Shown one piece after another: positions 1 to 8,826 of a stretch of DNA of 64,000 bases. Numbering within the stretch: the first letter of the stretch is position 1; every line of letters begins with the position of its first letter. Origin of the DNA: an uncultured Peptostreptococcaceae bacterium (GTDB taxonomy: Bacteria; Bacillota; Clostridia; Peptostreptococcales; Anaerovoracaceae); NCBI GenBank assembly GCA_905235115.1, contig CAJOKT010000010.1:1-64000 (forward strand), in the 5' to 3' direction. Both the position numbers and the translations under genes were made by a program. The notes below the pieces were generated by a model that was not told the DNA's origin, did no database searches, and was given only the letters and a program-made list of their open reading frames with translations.

Positions 1-419
1 AAAATCGGCGCTCAGGCAGGGCAGAAAGCCAATTTCGCCCTGCCTGTGAGAAAAAATCGGCGCTCAGGCAGGGCAGAAAGCCAATTCCGCCCTGCCTGTG
101 AGAAAAAATCGGCGTTCAGGCAGGGCAGAGAGCCAATTCCGCCCTGCCTGTGAGAAAAAATCGGCGTTCAGGCAGGGCAGAAAGCCAATTCCGCCCTGCC
201 TGTGAGAAAAAATCGGCGCTCAGGCAGGGCAGAAAGCCAATTCCGCCCTGCCTGTAGAAAAAAATCAGCGCTCAGGCAGGGTCAAAACCCAATTCCGCCC
301 TGCCTGTAGAAAAAATCGTCGCTCAGGCAGGGCAGAAAGCCAATTCCGCCCTGCCTGTAGAAAAAAATCGGCGTCCAGGCAGGGCCAAACTCCAGTCCTG
401 CCCTGTCTGCAGAAAAAAA
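1..419. repeat. Eight tandem 52-bp hairpin repeats
   Basis: Eight head-to-tail copies with a period of 52 bp (one interval is 51). The stem left arms start at 13, 65, 117, 169, 221, 273, 324 and 376. Each copy carries a 10-bp inverted repeat, CAGGCAGGGC and GCCCTGCCTG, around a loop of about 14 nt, and an A6-A7 run lies between copies. An inner GAA/TTC pair can extend most stems. Copies 6 and 8 have diverged in the loop, and the arm change in copy 8 (GCCCTGTCTG) still allows a G-U pair. The array stops just before the rpsO promoter and may continue left of the window. There are no unique spacers, so it is not CRISPR. Function unknown. Confidence 0.95.
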
Positions 420-423
420 TCCA

Positions 424-452
424 TTGACATTAATCTTTTTAGGTGATAGTAT
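424..452 (+). promoter_or_regulatory. Sigma-A promoter of rpsO
   Basis: TTGACA at 424-429, a 17-bp spacer, then TAGTAT at 447-452. The -35 is perfect and the spacing ideal; the -10 matches 4 of 6. It sits directly after the hairpin repeat array and about 85 bp before rpsO. Confidence 0.75.
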
Positions 453-458
453 AAATCG

Positions 459-538
459 ATAATTTGTGCCTCAGGCTTAGTTGAGCGACACTCCGGCGCA
501 CGGCCCAGTCTAAGGTCTATGAAAGAAAAGGAGATAAA
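459..538 (+). promoter_or_regulatory. Possible structured rpsO leader with RBS
   Basis: The untranslated leader of about 80 nt has a possible long-range stem, CTTAG at 476-480 with CTAAG at 510-514, enclosing a GC-rich segment. The ribosome site AAAGGAG is at 527-533. S15 is known to autoregulate through leader structures in several bacteria, but these leaders differ between phyla and I cannot match this one to a described class. Confidence 0.35.
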
Positions 539-805
539 ATGATTACAAAAGAAAAGAAAGAAGAGATCATCAAAGAGTATCAGCTTAAGGAAGGCGACAC
601 CGGTTCCCCGGAAGTTCAGGTAGCCATCCTTACATACAGGATCAATGATCTCAACGAGCATCTCAAAGTCAACACGAAAGACCACCACTCAAGAAGAGGT
701 CTTTTGAAGATGGTAGGACAGAGAAGAAACATGCTTGCTTATCTTAAAGAGAAGGATCTTGAGAGGTACAGAAACCTCATTACTCGTTTAGGATTAAGGA
801 AGTAA
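539..805 (+). CDS. rpsO: 30S ribosomal protein S15
   Basis: Small-subunit protein of 88 aa that binds 16S rRNA in the central domain and helps form the platform. The length is typical. The conserved core is visible: GDTGSPEVQ near residues 20-28, the [15 protein letters not shown] segment around 48-62, and the C-terminal Y..LI..LGLR ending. The start ATG has a good AAAGGAG site 5 nt upstream. It is followed by a hairpin and then pnp, the conserved rpsO-pnp pairing. Confidence 0.99.
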   Translation: MITKEKKEEIIKEYQLKEGDTGSPEVQVAILTYRINDLNEHLKVNTKDHHSRRGLLKMVGQRRNMLAYLKEKDLERYRNLITRLGLRK

Positions 806-818
806 AAGTCCGAGACTT

Positions 819-850
819 AGGCGGGTAAATACCCGCCTTAAAATTTTGTT
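819..850 (+). terminator. Hairpin between rpsO and pnp
   Basis: AGGCGGGT (819-826), loop AAAT, ACCCGCCT (831-838), then TAAAATTTTGTT. The U-tract is interrupted, so it may be a partial terminator or an RNase entry structure that lets some transcription read into pnp. Confidence 0.6.
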
Positions 851-875
851 AAGAGCATTACAGGAGGTAGTTGCA

Positions 876-2993
876 ATGCCAAGATTCACAGATTACAAAA
901 CTTATAACTATCCTCTCGGAGGACGTCTGCTTCAGATCGAGATAGGGAAGGTTGCTGAGCAGGCCAACGGACAGGCATGGGTCAGATACGGAGATACAGT
1001 GGTATCCGTCACAGTCTGTTGCTCCAAGGAGCCCAGGGCGGGGATGGATTTCTTCCCCTTAAGCTGCGACTTCGAGGAGAAGATGTACTCCGTAGGCAAG
1101 ATCCCCGGAGGATTCATCAAAAGAGAAGGACGTCCCTCGGAACACGCCATCCTCACGTCAAGACTCATCGACAGACCTTTGAGACCGCTGTTCCCCAAGG
1201 GTTTCTATAACGACGTCGTGGTGGTAGCCACCTGTTTGTCAGCAGATAATGACTGCTCGCCGGAGATCACCGCCATGATCGGTTCATCCATCGCCATCGC
1301 CATTTCCGATATCCCCTGGGACGGTCCCACGGCGGCGGTAAAGGTGGGAAGAGTTGACGGTAAGTTCATCATCAACCCCACCCTGGAGCAGAGAGAAGTA
1401 TCCGACATTGATATGACAGTCGCCGGCACCAAGGAAGCCATCATGATGGTGGAAGCAGGAGCCAGGGAAGTTCCCGAGATGGACATGCTGGACGCCATCA
1501 TGTTCGCCCATGAGGAGATCAAGAAGATCGTTGAATTCATCGATCAGATCGTTGCCGAAGTGGGCAAGCCCAAGATGGAAGTGGAACTTTACAAGCCGGC
1601 TGAGGAGATCGATCAGGCAGTGAGAGAGTACGCGGTTCCCAGGATGAAGGAAGCCGTCATGACCTTCGACAAGCTTGAGAGACTTGAGAATATGGACAAG
1701 GTGGAGCAGGAGACCAAGGAGTATTTTGCTGAGACCTATCCTGAAGGGGATAAGGACATAGACGCTGTCCTCTACAACATCACGAAGGAATGTGTCAGAA
1801 ACATGATCCTGGATGAAGGCATCCGTCCCGATTCCAGAAAACTTGATGAGATCAGACCTGTATTCTGCGAGACAGGACTCCTGCCAAGAGTACATGGAAC
1901 AGGTCTTTTCAAGAGAGGACAGACACAGGTACTTTCTTCCTGCACACTGGCTCCGGCCTCTGAATCCCAGACCATCGACGGGATCACAGAGCAGACAAAG
2001 AAGAGATATATACATCACTATAACTTCCCGGGATACTGCACAGGCGAAGCCAAGGCTCCCCGTTCACCCGGAAGAAGAGAGATCGGCCACGGCGCGCTGG
2101 CGGAGAGAGCGCTTCTTCCCGTCATCCCCGATGAAGAGGAATTCCCCTATGCCATCAGAGTGGTCTCTGACGTGCTCTCATCCAACGGTTCCTCCTCAAT
2201 GGCCTCCACATGCGGCTCCTGCCTTGCGCTCATGGACGCGGGCGTTCCCATCAAGAGACCGGTGGCAGGCATCGCCATGGGGCTCATCGAGCGCGTCAGG
2301 GAGGACGGCACATCTCAGTTCGCTATCCTGTCCGACATCCAGGGAATGGAAGACTTCCTGGGCGACATGGACTTCAAGGTAACAGGAACAGAAGTGGGCG
2401 TTACCGCGATCCAGATGGACATCAAGGTCCACGGACTTGACAGGGAGATCCTTGAAAAGGCTCTCAAACAGGCCAAGGTCGGCAGGATGTTCATCATGGA
2501 CAAGATGCTTGAAGAGATCCCCGAACCCAGAAAGGAAATGTCACCATGGGCCCCCAGAGCACTCTCCACGAGAGTACCTGTGGACAAGATCAGGATAGTC
2601 ATCGGCAAGGGCGGAGAGACCATCAACGGGCTTACCGAGAAGTACGGCGTCAAGATCGATATCTCCGACGACGGACTGGTATCCGTGTACGGCACGGATG
2701 CTGCCATGACGGAGGCCTGCGTGGACGAGATCAAGACCCTTACCAAGGACGTGGTGGTGGGAGAGATCTACGAGGGTACTGTCACACGTATCCTTTCCAC
2801 AGCCAAGGGATCCGTGGGAGCATTCATAGAGATCCTTCCCGGCAAGGAAGGCCTGCTCCACATCTCCAGGATGGACAAGACCAGAGTCGCCAAGGTAGAA
2901 GACGTGATGAACGTTGGCGACAGAGTAACTGTCAAGGTAATAGAGATCGATTCTCAGAACAGGATCAACCTGTCCAGAAAAGAGCTCCTCTAA
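876..2993 (+). CDS. pnp: Polyribonucleotide nucleotidyltransferase (PNPase)
   Basis: Phosphorolytic 3'-5' exoribonuclease that degrades mRNA to nucleoside diphosphates; the family acts as a trimer. The 705 aa hold two RNase PH-type domains (about 1-220 and 310-540, with a helical segment between), a KH domain with GKGG around residue 570, and a C-terminal S1 domain (about 620-700, with the GAFIEILPGKEGLLHIS stretch). I chose ATG 876 because AGGAGG lies at 861-866 and the protein then begins MPRFTDYK. The frame also opens at a TTG at 846, but that lies inside the upstream hairpin tail and has no ribosome site. Confidence 0.98.
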   Translation: MPRFTDYKTYNYPLGGRLLQIEIGKVAEQANGQAWVRYGDTVVSVTVCCSKEPRAGMDFFPLSCDFEEKMYSVGKIPGGFIKREGRPSEHAILTSRLIDRPLRPLFPKGFYNDVVVVATCLSADNDCSPEITAMIGSSIAIAISDIPWDGPTAAVKVGRVDGKFIINPTLEQREVSDIDMTVAGTKEAIMMVEAGAREVPEMDMLDAIMFAHEEIKKIVEFIDQIVAEVGKPKMEVELYKPAEEIDQAVREYAVPRMKEAVMTFDKLERLENMDKVEQETKEYFAETYPEGDKDIDAVLYNITKECVRNMILDEGIRPDSRKLDEIRPVFCETGLLPRVHGTGLFKRGQTQVLSSCTLAPASESQTIDGITEQTKKRYIHHYNFPGYCTGEAKAPRSPGRREIGHGALAERALLPVIPDEEEFPYAIRVVSDVLSSNGSSSMASTCGSCLALMDAGVPIKRPVAGIAMGLIERVREDGTSQFAILSDIQGMEDFLGDMDFKVTGTEVGVTAIQMDIKVHGLDREILEKALKQAKVGRMFIMDKMLEEIPEPRKEMSPWAPRALSTRVPVDKIRIVIGKGGETINGLTEKYGVKIDISDDGLVSVYGTDAAMTEACVDEIKTLTKDVVVGEIYEGTVTRILSTAKGSVGAFIEILPGKEGLLHISRMDKTRVAKVEDVMNVGDRVTVKVIEIDSQNRINLSRKELL

Positions 2994-3023
2994 TTAACAG
3001 TCTTAAGGGACTTAAAGAGAAAG

Positions 3024-3884
3024 ATGCCTAACACAGCAAAAAACACAACTAAAAGAAAAAGCTCCGGTAGGAAAAAGTCGGGACTGAAGCTTACATGGCC
3101 GGAGGTATTAGCTTCGGCCATTGTTCTCCTTTCCCTGGGATTCCTTCTTGGCCGTTTCACCGGAAACAGTGACTCGTACAGCGGTCTTTCTCAGGAGCAG
3201 GATCTCAGGTATAACGACTACGACACCTCCTGCTACTACTATGACGATAGGGGGAGACTCCATTACGAGGACGAGAATTACAGGTCGGTCACGGTGATGG
3301 ACGTTTCCTATGTCCAAAAGGACATAGACTGGGATCAGATCAGGGATCAGGACATAGATATGGTGATGATACGGCTGGGATTCCGTGGCTACAACAGCGG
3401 GATCAACACCCTTGACGAGTTCTACGAGAGAAATGTGGAAGGTGCCCGGAAAGCCGGCATCAAGATCGGAGTATACTTTTTCTCTCAGGCCATCAGTCCT
3501 GAGGAAGCCATCGAAGAGGCGGACTTCGTTCTGAAGCACATCAAGGGCAAGCACATCGACGGACCCATCGCCTTTGATATGGAGCCACTTGAAAACGCAA
3601 ACAGGATCACACACCTTACTTCGGAGGAAAAGACCATGATCGCGGATGCTTTCCTCCAAAGGATCGAGAAGAAGGGCTACGAAGCCTTGCTTTACGGAAA
3701 TCCCACCTGGCTGGGCTCCAGCCTGTGGATGACCCGCCTCACCAGGTACGACGTGTGGCTGGCTCATTACACAGACTATACTCAGTGGCCCTACGAATAT
3801 GTGATGTGGCAGTACACCAGCACTGCCTCCGTTCCCGGAATCACCGGAAACGTGGACCTGAGCGTAAGGCTGATCAGGAAGTAA
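3024..3884 (+). CDS. Membrane-anchored GH25 lysozyme-like muramidase
   Basis: Probable peptidoglycan hydrolase of glycoside hydrolase family 25, 286 aa. A Lys/Arg-rich N-terminus precedes one membrane segment at about residues 25-45. An acidic, Tyr-rich linker follows, and the catalytic domain spans about 88-286. Family landmarks are VMDVSYVQ (Asp93), the GIKIGVYFFSQA strand and AFDMEP with the Asp185/Glu187 pair. The uncleaved-looking anchor implies an extracellular, membrane-tethered enzyme. It begins 30 bp after pnp and may be cotranscribed, although the two have no obvious functional link. The ribosome site is weak (AGAGAAAG). Confidence 0.88.
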   Translation: MPNTAKNTTKRKSSGRKKSGLKLTWPEVLASAIVLLSLGFLLGRFTGNSDSYSGLSQEQDLRYNDYDTSCYYYDDRGRLHYEDENYRSVTVMDVSYVQKDIDWDQIRDQDIDMVMIRLGFRGYNSGINTLDEFYERNVEGARKAGIKIGVYFFSQAISPEEAIEEADFVLKHIKGKHIDGPIAFDMEPLENANRITHLTSEEKTMIADAFLQRIEKKGYEALLYGNPTWLGSSLWMTRLTRYDVWLAHYTDYTQWPYEYVMWQYTSTASVPGITGNVDLSVRLIRK

Positions 3885-3970
3885 CAAAAGGCGTTTAAGC
3901 CTCGCGGTATATATGCGGTCCCCACCGCAAAAAAATCCGCTTCAGATCATTACGGAAGAAGGGTTTTGAT

Positions 3971-5074
3971 ATGGCGAAGGATACAACACTTATTCAAATG
4001 AAGGACATTTCCAAGTCCTACGACGGAGAGATAGTTCTTGATGAGTTTGACCTGAACATCAGAGAGAACGAGTTCATTACGCTCCTGGGGCCCTCAGGCT
4101 GCGGCAAGACGACGACCTTAAGGATCCTGGGGGGATTCACTAAACCGGATACGGGCAGAGTGATCTTCGAGGGCACGGACATTACAGACATGCCTGCCAA
4201 CAAGAGGCCGCTGAACACGGTGTTCCAGAAGTACTCGCTTTTCCCTCACATGAATGTGGCGGAAAACATAGCCTTCGGTCTCAGGATCTCCGGAAAGTCC
4301 GAGTCTTACATCAACGACAAGATCAAATATGCCCTTAAGCTGGTGAACCTGGCGGGCTACGAGAACAGGGCGGTAACGTCCCTTTCCGGAGGTCAGCAGC
4401 AGAGGATAGCCATCGCCAGAGCCATAGTGAACGAACCCAGAGTCCTCCTTCTGGATGAGCCTCTGGGGGCTCTTGACCTGAAGCTCAGGCAGGAGATGCA
4501 GTACGAACTGATCAGGCTCAAGAACGAACTGGGGATCACCTTTGTATACACCCATGACCAGGAAGAGGCGCTGACCATGAGCGACACCGTGGTGGTCATG
4601 AACAAGGGCTACATCCAGCAGATGGGAACACCGGAACAGATATATAACGAGCCGGAAAACGCTTTCGTTGCGGACTTCATCGGAGACTCCAACATCTTCG
4701 ACGGGATCATGATAGAGGACAGGGTGGTCGAGATATGCGTGCACAAGTTCCCCTGCGTGGACGAGGGCTTCGGCAGGAACAAACCTGTGGACGTGGTGAT
4801 CAGACCGGAGGACATCATCATAGATAAGCCCGGAAGAGGAGTGATCGACGGAGTAGTGACCTCCAACGTTTTCATCGGAGTCCACTATGAAATGTGTGTG
4901 GATGCCGGCGGATCCGAATGGCTATGCCAGAATACCAGAAGCTTCCCGGTAGGGACAGAGGTGTCCCTCAATGTGGATCCGGAGAACATCCAGATCATGA
5001 ACAAGCCTCAGTCTGAAGATGAGGAGGCCATCTCTCTGGAAGAAGTACTGGGAGAGGAGCTTAAGGAAGAATGA
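3971..5074 (+). CDS. potA: Spermidine/putrescine ABC transporter ATPase
   Basis: Cytoplasmic ATPase that powers polyamine import, 367 aa. Visible motifs are Walker A GPSGCGKTT near residue 40, the signature LSGGQQQR near 138 and Walker B VLLLDEP near 158. The TOBE-type C-terminal region follows. It is the first gene of a tightly packed potA-potB-potCD operon; its stop overlaps the potB start (ATGATGA). The 86 bp before it hold no convincing promoter, so readthrough from upstream is possible. Confidence 0.93.
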   Translation: MAKDTTLIQMKDISKSYDGEIVLDEFDLNIRENEFITLLGPSGCGKTTTLRILGGFTKPDTGRVIFEGTDITDMPANKRPLNTVFQKYSLFPHMNVAENIAFGLRISGKSESYINDKIKYALKLVNLAGYENRAVTSLSGGQQQRIAIARAIVNEPRVLLLDEPLGALDLKLRQEMQYELIRLKNELGITFVYTHDQEEALTMSDTVVVMNKGYIQQMGTPEQIYNEPENAFVADFIGDSNIFDGIMIEDRVVEICVHKFPCVDEGFGRNKPVDVVIRPEDIIIDKPGRGVIDGVVTSNVFIGVHYEMCVDAGGSEWLCQNTRSFPVGTEVSLNVDPENIQIMNKPQSEDEEAISLEEVLGEELKEE

Positions 5075-5856
5075 TGAAAAAACTATTCAGTGCTCCCTTC
5101 ATCTTTTTCATACTTGCAGGCACCCTGATCCCCATGGGGGTGGTGGCGTACTACGGCCTCACCGACAGGACCGGAGCCTTCACCGCAGAAAACATCCTTG
5201 CAGTATTTTCCGGCGATCATATGAAAGCTCTGATGCTCAGTCTTTTGCTGTCGCTGATCGCAACCTTACTGTGCCTTCTTATCGCCTTTCCGCTGGCACT
5301 GATCCTGAAGGACTCCAGGCTCGGTAAACAGGGTTTCATGATCTTCATCTTCATTCTTCCCATGTGGATGAACTTCGTGCTCCGCACCATGGCATGGCAG
5401 GTCCTTCTTGAAAAGAACGGAATGCTGGGATTCCTGGGGATAATCAATACCCCTGTGGCGGTGGTACTGGGCATGGTCTACGACTATCTGCCCTTCATGG
5501 TGCTGCCGGTATACAATGCCATGATCAGGATCGACGATTCCCTGATCGAGGCTGCTTATGACCTGGGAGCCTCAAAAAATACGGTGCTGAGCAAGGTGAT
5601 CCTTCCTCTCACGGTCCCCGGGATCGTGTCAGGCATCACCATGGTGTTCGTACCAAGCCTTACCACCTTCGCCATCTCAAACATGCTTGGCGGAGGCAAG
5701 GTGAATCTCATAGGAAATATCATCGAGCAGGAATTCACCACGGCTTCCAACTGGAACCTTGGATCGGGCCTGTCTCTTGTCATGATGGTATTCATCGTGA
5801 TCTCCATGGCCTTCATGGGCAAATTCGATAAGAACGGGGAGGGCACCATGATATGA
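5071..5856 (+). CDS. potB: Spermidine/putrescine ABC transporter permease PotB
   Basis: Integral membrane permease of 261 aa with about six hydrophobic helices. The cytoplasmic EAA-type loop that contacts PotA is visible as EAAYDLGASKNTVLSKVILPLTVPGI around residues 160-185. It overlaps potA by 4 bp and the next gene by 4 bp (ATGA), so the three are translationally coupled. Length and order match polyamine importers. Confidence 0.92.
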   Translation: MMKKLFSAPFIFFILAGTLIPMGVVAYYGLTDRTGAFTAENILAVFSGDHMKALMLSLLLSLIATLLCLLIAFPLALILKDSRLGKQGFMIFIFILPMWMNFVLRTMAWQVLLEKNGMLGFLGIINTPVAVVLGMVYDYLPFMVLPVYNAMIRIDDSLIEAAYDLGASKNTVLSKVILPLTVPGIVSGITMVFVPSLTTFAISNMLGGGKVNLIGNIIEQEFTTASNWNLGSGLSLVMMVFIVISMAFMGKFDKNGEGTMI

Positions 5857-7781
5857 AGAGATTCGCAAAGGCCCTCTACATCGCAATAATAGTGCTTTTC
5901 CTGTACCTGCCCATCGGTACTCTCATGGTCTTAAGCTTCAACGAGAGCAAGTCCATGACATCCTGGCAGGGATTCAGCGTCAGGTGGTACAGGGAGATGT
6001 TCAACAACCAGGAGCTCATGGAAGCTCTGGGGAACACCTTCACCATAGCCCTTTGGGCCAGCATCATTGCCACTTTGACCGGTGTACTGGCCTGCGTCGC
6101 CATGAATGCCATGACGGACAGGAAGAGAAATATCTTCATGGGGCTGAACAACATACCCCTTCTTAACGCTGACATCGTGACAGGCATATCCCTGATGATC
6201 AGCTTCCTTCTCTTCGGCATATCCCTGAACTACGGCACGGTGCTGTTCGCTCATGTCACATTCTGCATTCCATATGTGATACTCAGCGTAATGCCTAAGT
6301 TCAGACAGCTGGAGAACCACACCTACGAGGCGGCACTGGACCTGGGCGCAAGCCCGGCCTATGCGTTTTTCAAGGTGGTGCTTCCGGACCTTATGCCGGG
6401 TATAGCATCAGGATTCCTTTTAAGCTTTACCATGTCGGTGGACGATTTCGTCATCACCCACTTCACAAGAGGCGCGGGGATCAACACACTGTCGACGCTG
6501 ATCTACAGCCAGCTGAAGATCGGAGTCAGGCCCACACTTTTTGCGCTGTCCACGGTGATATTCCTGGTGGTGCTGGTTATCCTTCTTATCTCCAACTACG
6601 TAAGATCCGGTGAAAAGGACAAGAAACCGGGCAAGACGGGGAAGACAGGTGAGAAAGAGTACATCTACAGAAGCGGCCTTTCAACGGGACGCAAGGTCCT
6701 GGTGGGGATCCTTGCAGTCTTGATCATCGCAGCAGCAGTGAAGTTCACTCCGTCCACCCCGGGCGAGGTAGGGGAGAACGGCGTGGTATACGTCTACAAC
6801 TTCGGCGACTACATCGATCCGGAGCTTACGGAGCAGTTCTTTGAGGAAACAGGGTACACGGTGGTCTGCGACTACTTCGATACCAACGAGGAAATGTACC
6901 CCGTCATCAAGAACAACACCGCGGACTATGACGTGATCTGTGCCTCGGACTACATGATCGACAAGATGATCAGGGAAGATCTCCTGATGGAGATCGAGTT
7001 CGGGCAGATCCCCAACATGCAGTATCTTGCGCAAAACATCAGGGACTTCATGGAGGAGTTCGACCCGGGCATGTTCTATTCTGCCCCGCACACCTGGGGG
7101 ACCTACGGCATCATCTACAACACCGAACTGGTGGACGAGGAAGACTTTGAGGGAGACGTATCTTGGGGCATCCTCTGGGATGAAAAATACGCCGGTAAGA
7201 TCATCATGCCCAACTCCATAAGAGAGGCGGACATGGTGGCGGCCAAGCTCCTCGGATATTCCATGAATACCCTGGACGAAGAGGAGATGAAGGCCATCAC
7301 CCGGAAGCTCATCGACCAGAAGCCGCTGGTATATTCCTATGCCAACGATAACGCAAGAGACCTGATGATCGGCGACAACGCCTCCATGGCTGTGATCACC
7401 TCCGGAGACGTGCTCTACGCCCAGGAGGACAACGAGAACCTGGCCTACGTCATTCCCGTGGAGGGCACAGAGGTCTGGACGGACTGCTGGGCAGTTCCCA
7501 AGTCATGCAAAAACTTCGATGGCGCCATGGCATGGATCAATTTCATGTATTCCTATGACGCAGCCGTGGCAAACTTCGAATACCTGACCTACGCCATTCC
7601 CAACACCCAGCTGGACGATTATGTCTACGAGGACTATATCGAAGGCGAAACGATCCTCTCTGAGATCGAGATCGTAAATCCTTCCGAGGAGATCCTTGCC
7701 AGATGTGAGACCCTCAAAAATCTGGGCGCTGAAGGAGACGACATGTACTCCAGGTACTGGAAGGAATTCAAGTCGAGGTAG
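5853..7781 (+). CDS. potCD: Fused PotC permease and PotD polyamine-binding protein
   Basis: A single 642-aa protein. Residues 1-260 form the second permease subunit, with an EAALDLGASPAYAFFKVVLPDLMPGI coupling loop near 160-185. A Lys/Gly-rich linker (about 252-275) and another membrane helix (about 280-297) follow. Residues 300-642 form a PotD-like periplasmic-binding fold (VYVYNFGDYIDPELTEQFFEETGY, then the TWGTYGIIYN segment). The binding domain is therefore tethered to the translocator rather than anchored as a lipoprotein. The frame is continuous with no indel at the junction. A strong terminator follows, closing the operon. Confidence 0.92.
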   Translation: MKRFAKALYIAIIVLFLYLPIGTLMVLSFNESKSMTSWQGFSVRWYREMFNNQELMEALGNTFTIALWASIIATLTGVLACVAMNAMTDRKRNIFMGLNNIPLLNADIVTGISLMISFLLFGISLNYGTVLFAHVTFCIPYVILSVMPKFRQLENHTYEAALDLGASPAYAFFKVVLPDLMPGIASGFLLSFTMSVDDFVITHFTRGAGINTLSTLIYSQLKIGVRPTLFALSTVIFLVVLVILLISNYVRSGEKDKKPGKTGKTGEKEYIYRSGLSTGRKVLVGILAVLIIAAAVKFTPSTPGEVGENGVVYVYNFGDYIDPELTEQFFEETGYTVVCDYFDTNEEMYPVIKNNTADYDVICASDYMIDKMIREDLLMEIEFGQIPNMQYLAQNIRDFMEEFDPGMFYSAPHTWGTYGIIYNTELVDEEDFEGDVSWGILWDEKYAGKIIMPNSIREADMVAAKLLGYSMNTLDEEEMKAITRKLIDQKPLVYSYANDNARDLMIGDNASMAVITSGDVLYAQEDNENLAYVIPVEGTEVWTDCWAVPKSCKNFDGAMAWINFMYSYDAAVANFEYLTYAIPNTQLDDYVYEDYIEGETILSEIEIVNPSEEILARCETLKNLGAEGDDMYSRYWKEFKSR

Positions 7782-7802
7782 GGATAAAAATGAAATATAT
7801 AG

Positions 7803-7843
7803 ACCCGCACTTGTCAAAGTTTTTATGGCGGTGCGGGTTTTTT
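7803..7843 (+). terminator. Terminator of the pot operon
   Basis: ACCCGCAC (7803-7810) pairs with GTGCGGGT (7831-7838) and runs into T6. Confidence 0.85.
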
Positions 7844-7844
7844 G

Positions 7845-7853
7845 TGCTATAAT
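7845..7853 (+). promoter_or_regulatory. Extended -10 promoter
   Basis: TGCTATAAT, a perfect -10 (7848-7853) with the TG extension and no good -35. It lies immediately behind the pot terminator. An ATGAAAC/GTTTCAT inverted repeat follows at about 7852-7879. It would drive the E2-fold gene at 7907. Confidence 0.7.
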
Positions 7854-7906
7854 GAAACGTGTTTTTGTGTGTTTCATTTAAAAAGCGAGTAACAGAGGGA
7901 TCACAT

Positions 7907-8825
7907 ATGACAGAAAAAGTAAAAAAAGAGATGGGGCGACAGGCGTGACGGCAGGCTCATGAGGGACATCGATCCCATGCATGCCATCGTGCCATACGTT
8001 TACCCCAACAGGGCTGACAATGAAGCTTTCATTCAGGAATCCATAGAAATGGAGCCCATTTTCAGATATGTGGACAGGAAGAATGATGAGCTCAGAGCCA
8101 GAGTGGAAAGGGGAGAACTTCCCGGGAGCGCCCTGGATGATCCCTACAAGCCCTTCTATGTAATGCTTATGGCGCTTGTAAAGATCCTCTACTTAAGACC
8201 CGGGCTGAACCGTTTCGTGTGCAACATGAAACTTTATCAGAAGGATGATGTGAGCATAGGGTTCACCGTGAAGAAGAAATTCGCGGACAACGCCGCAGAG
8301 GGCCTGGCCTTCGAGTCCTTCGGCCCCGAGACCACCATGGACACTCTTTACGAAAAGATCGTAAAAGAGATCAATGCGGTAAAGGATGAGAACACCCTGG
8401 ATAATTCGGTGGACGTAATGGATAAGTTCATGAAACTGTCTCCGTTCATCTTAAGACCTGTGTTCAGATTCATCCGGTTTCTGGACAGGCACGGCAGAGT
8501 GCCATACGATTTCGTTAAAAAGGATCCCAACTATGCTTCAGCATTCATCACGAATCTGGGATCCATCCATCTTAGATCGGGATACCACCATTTGAGCAAC
8601 TGGGGGACCACATCCCTGTTCGTCATAATAGGCGAGAGGAAGATGAAGCCTTTCTATGACGAAAAGGGCAATGTTACCATGAAGATGGTAAACGACATAG
8701 GTCTCACCATAGACGAGAGGATAGCCGACGGGTTCTATTATGCCAGATCCGTAAGGCTTCTCAGAAAACTGGCTGAGAATCCCGAACTGCTGGAACTGAG
8801 AGCTGATGAGGAGGTTGAATATTAA
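7907..8825 (+). CDS. E2/CAT-fold acyltransferase-like protein (frame broken at A7 run)
   Basis: Resembles the catalytic domain of 2-oxoacid dehydrogenase E2 (chloramphenicol acetyltransferase fold) but has no lipoyl or E1-binding domain. Landmarks are FITNLGSI around residue 210 of the long open part, the SLFVIIGERKMKP strand, and a C-terminal DERIADGFYYA segment where E2 enzymes have the DHRxxDG active site, so the catalytic His appears replaced by Glu. The open frame from 7959 lacks the family N-terminus. Starting at ATG 7907 (site AGAGGGA) and removing one A from the A7 run at 7921-7927 restores KKRWGDRRDGRLMRDIDPMH, giving about 305 aa. It is followed directly by an acyl-CoA synthetase-like gene, which suggests a joint role. 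The reaction is unknown. Confidence 0.75.
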
Positions 8826-8826
8826 A

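Noticed and set aside
1-419. CRISPR array
   Set aside because: Both the stem and the sequence between copies repeat; there are no unique spacers and no cas genes.
323-688. Minus-strand 121-codon frame across the repeats and rpsO
   Set aside because: It runs opposite to rpsO, starts inside the hairpin repeats and has no ribosome site.
846-875. TTG start for pnp at 846
   Set aside because: It lies in the terminator tail; ATG 876 has AGGAGG at the right distance and gives the family N-terminus.
1284-2018. Long minus-strand frame inside pnp
   Set aside because: Shadow of a strongly coding plus-strand gene, with His/Leu-rich unnatural composition.
3914-3937. Terminator-like GCGGT/ACCGC hairpin before potA
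   Set aside because: On the plus strand the stem is followed by A7, not T; on the minus strand the T-run precedes the stem.
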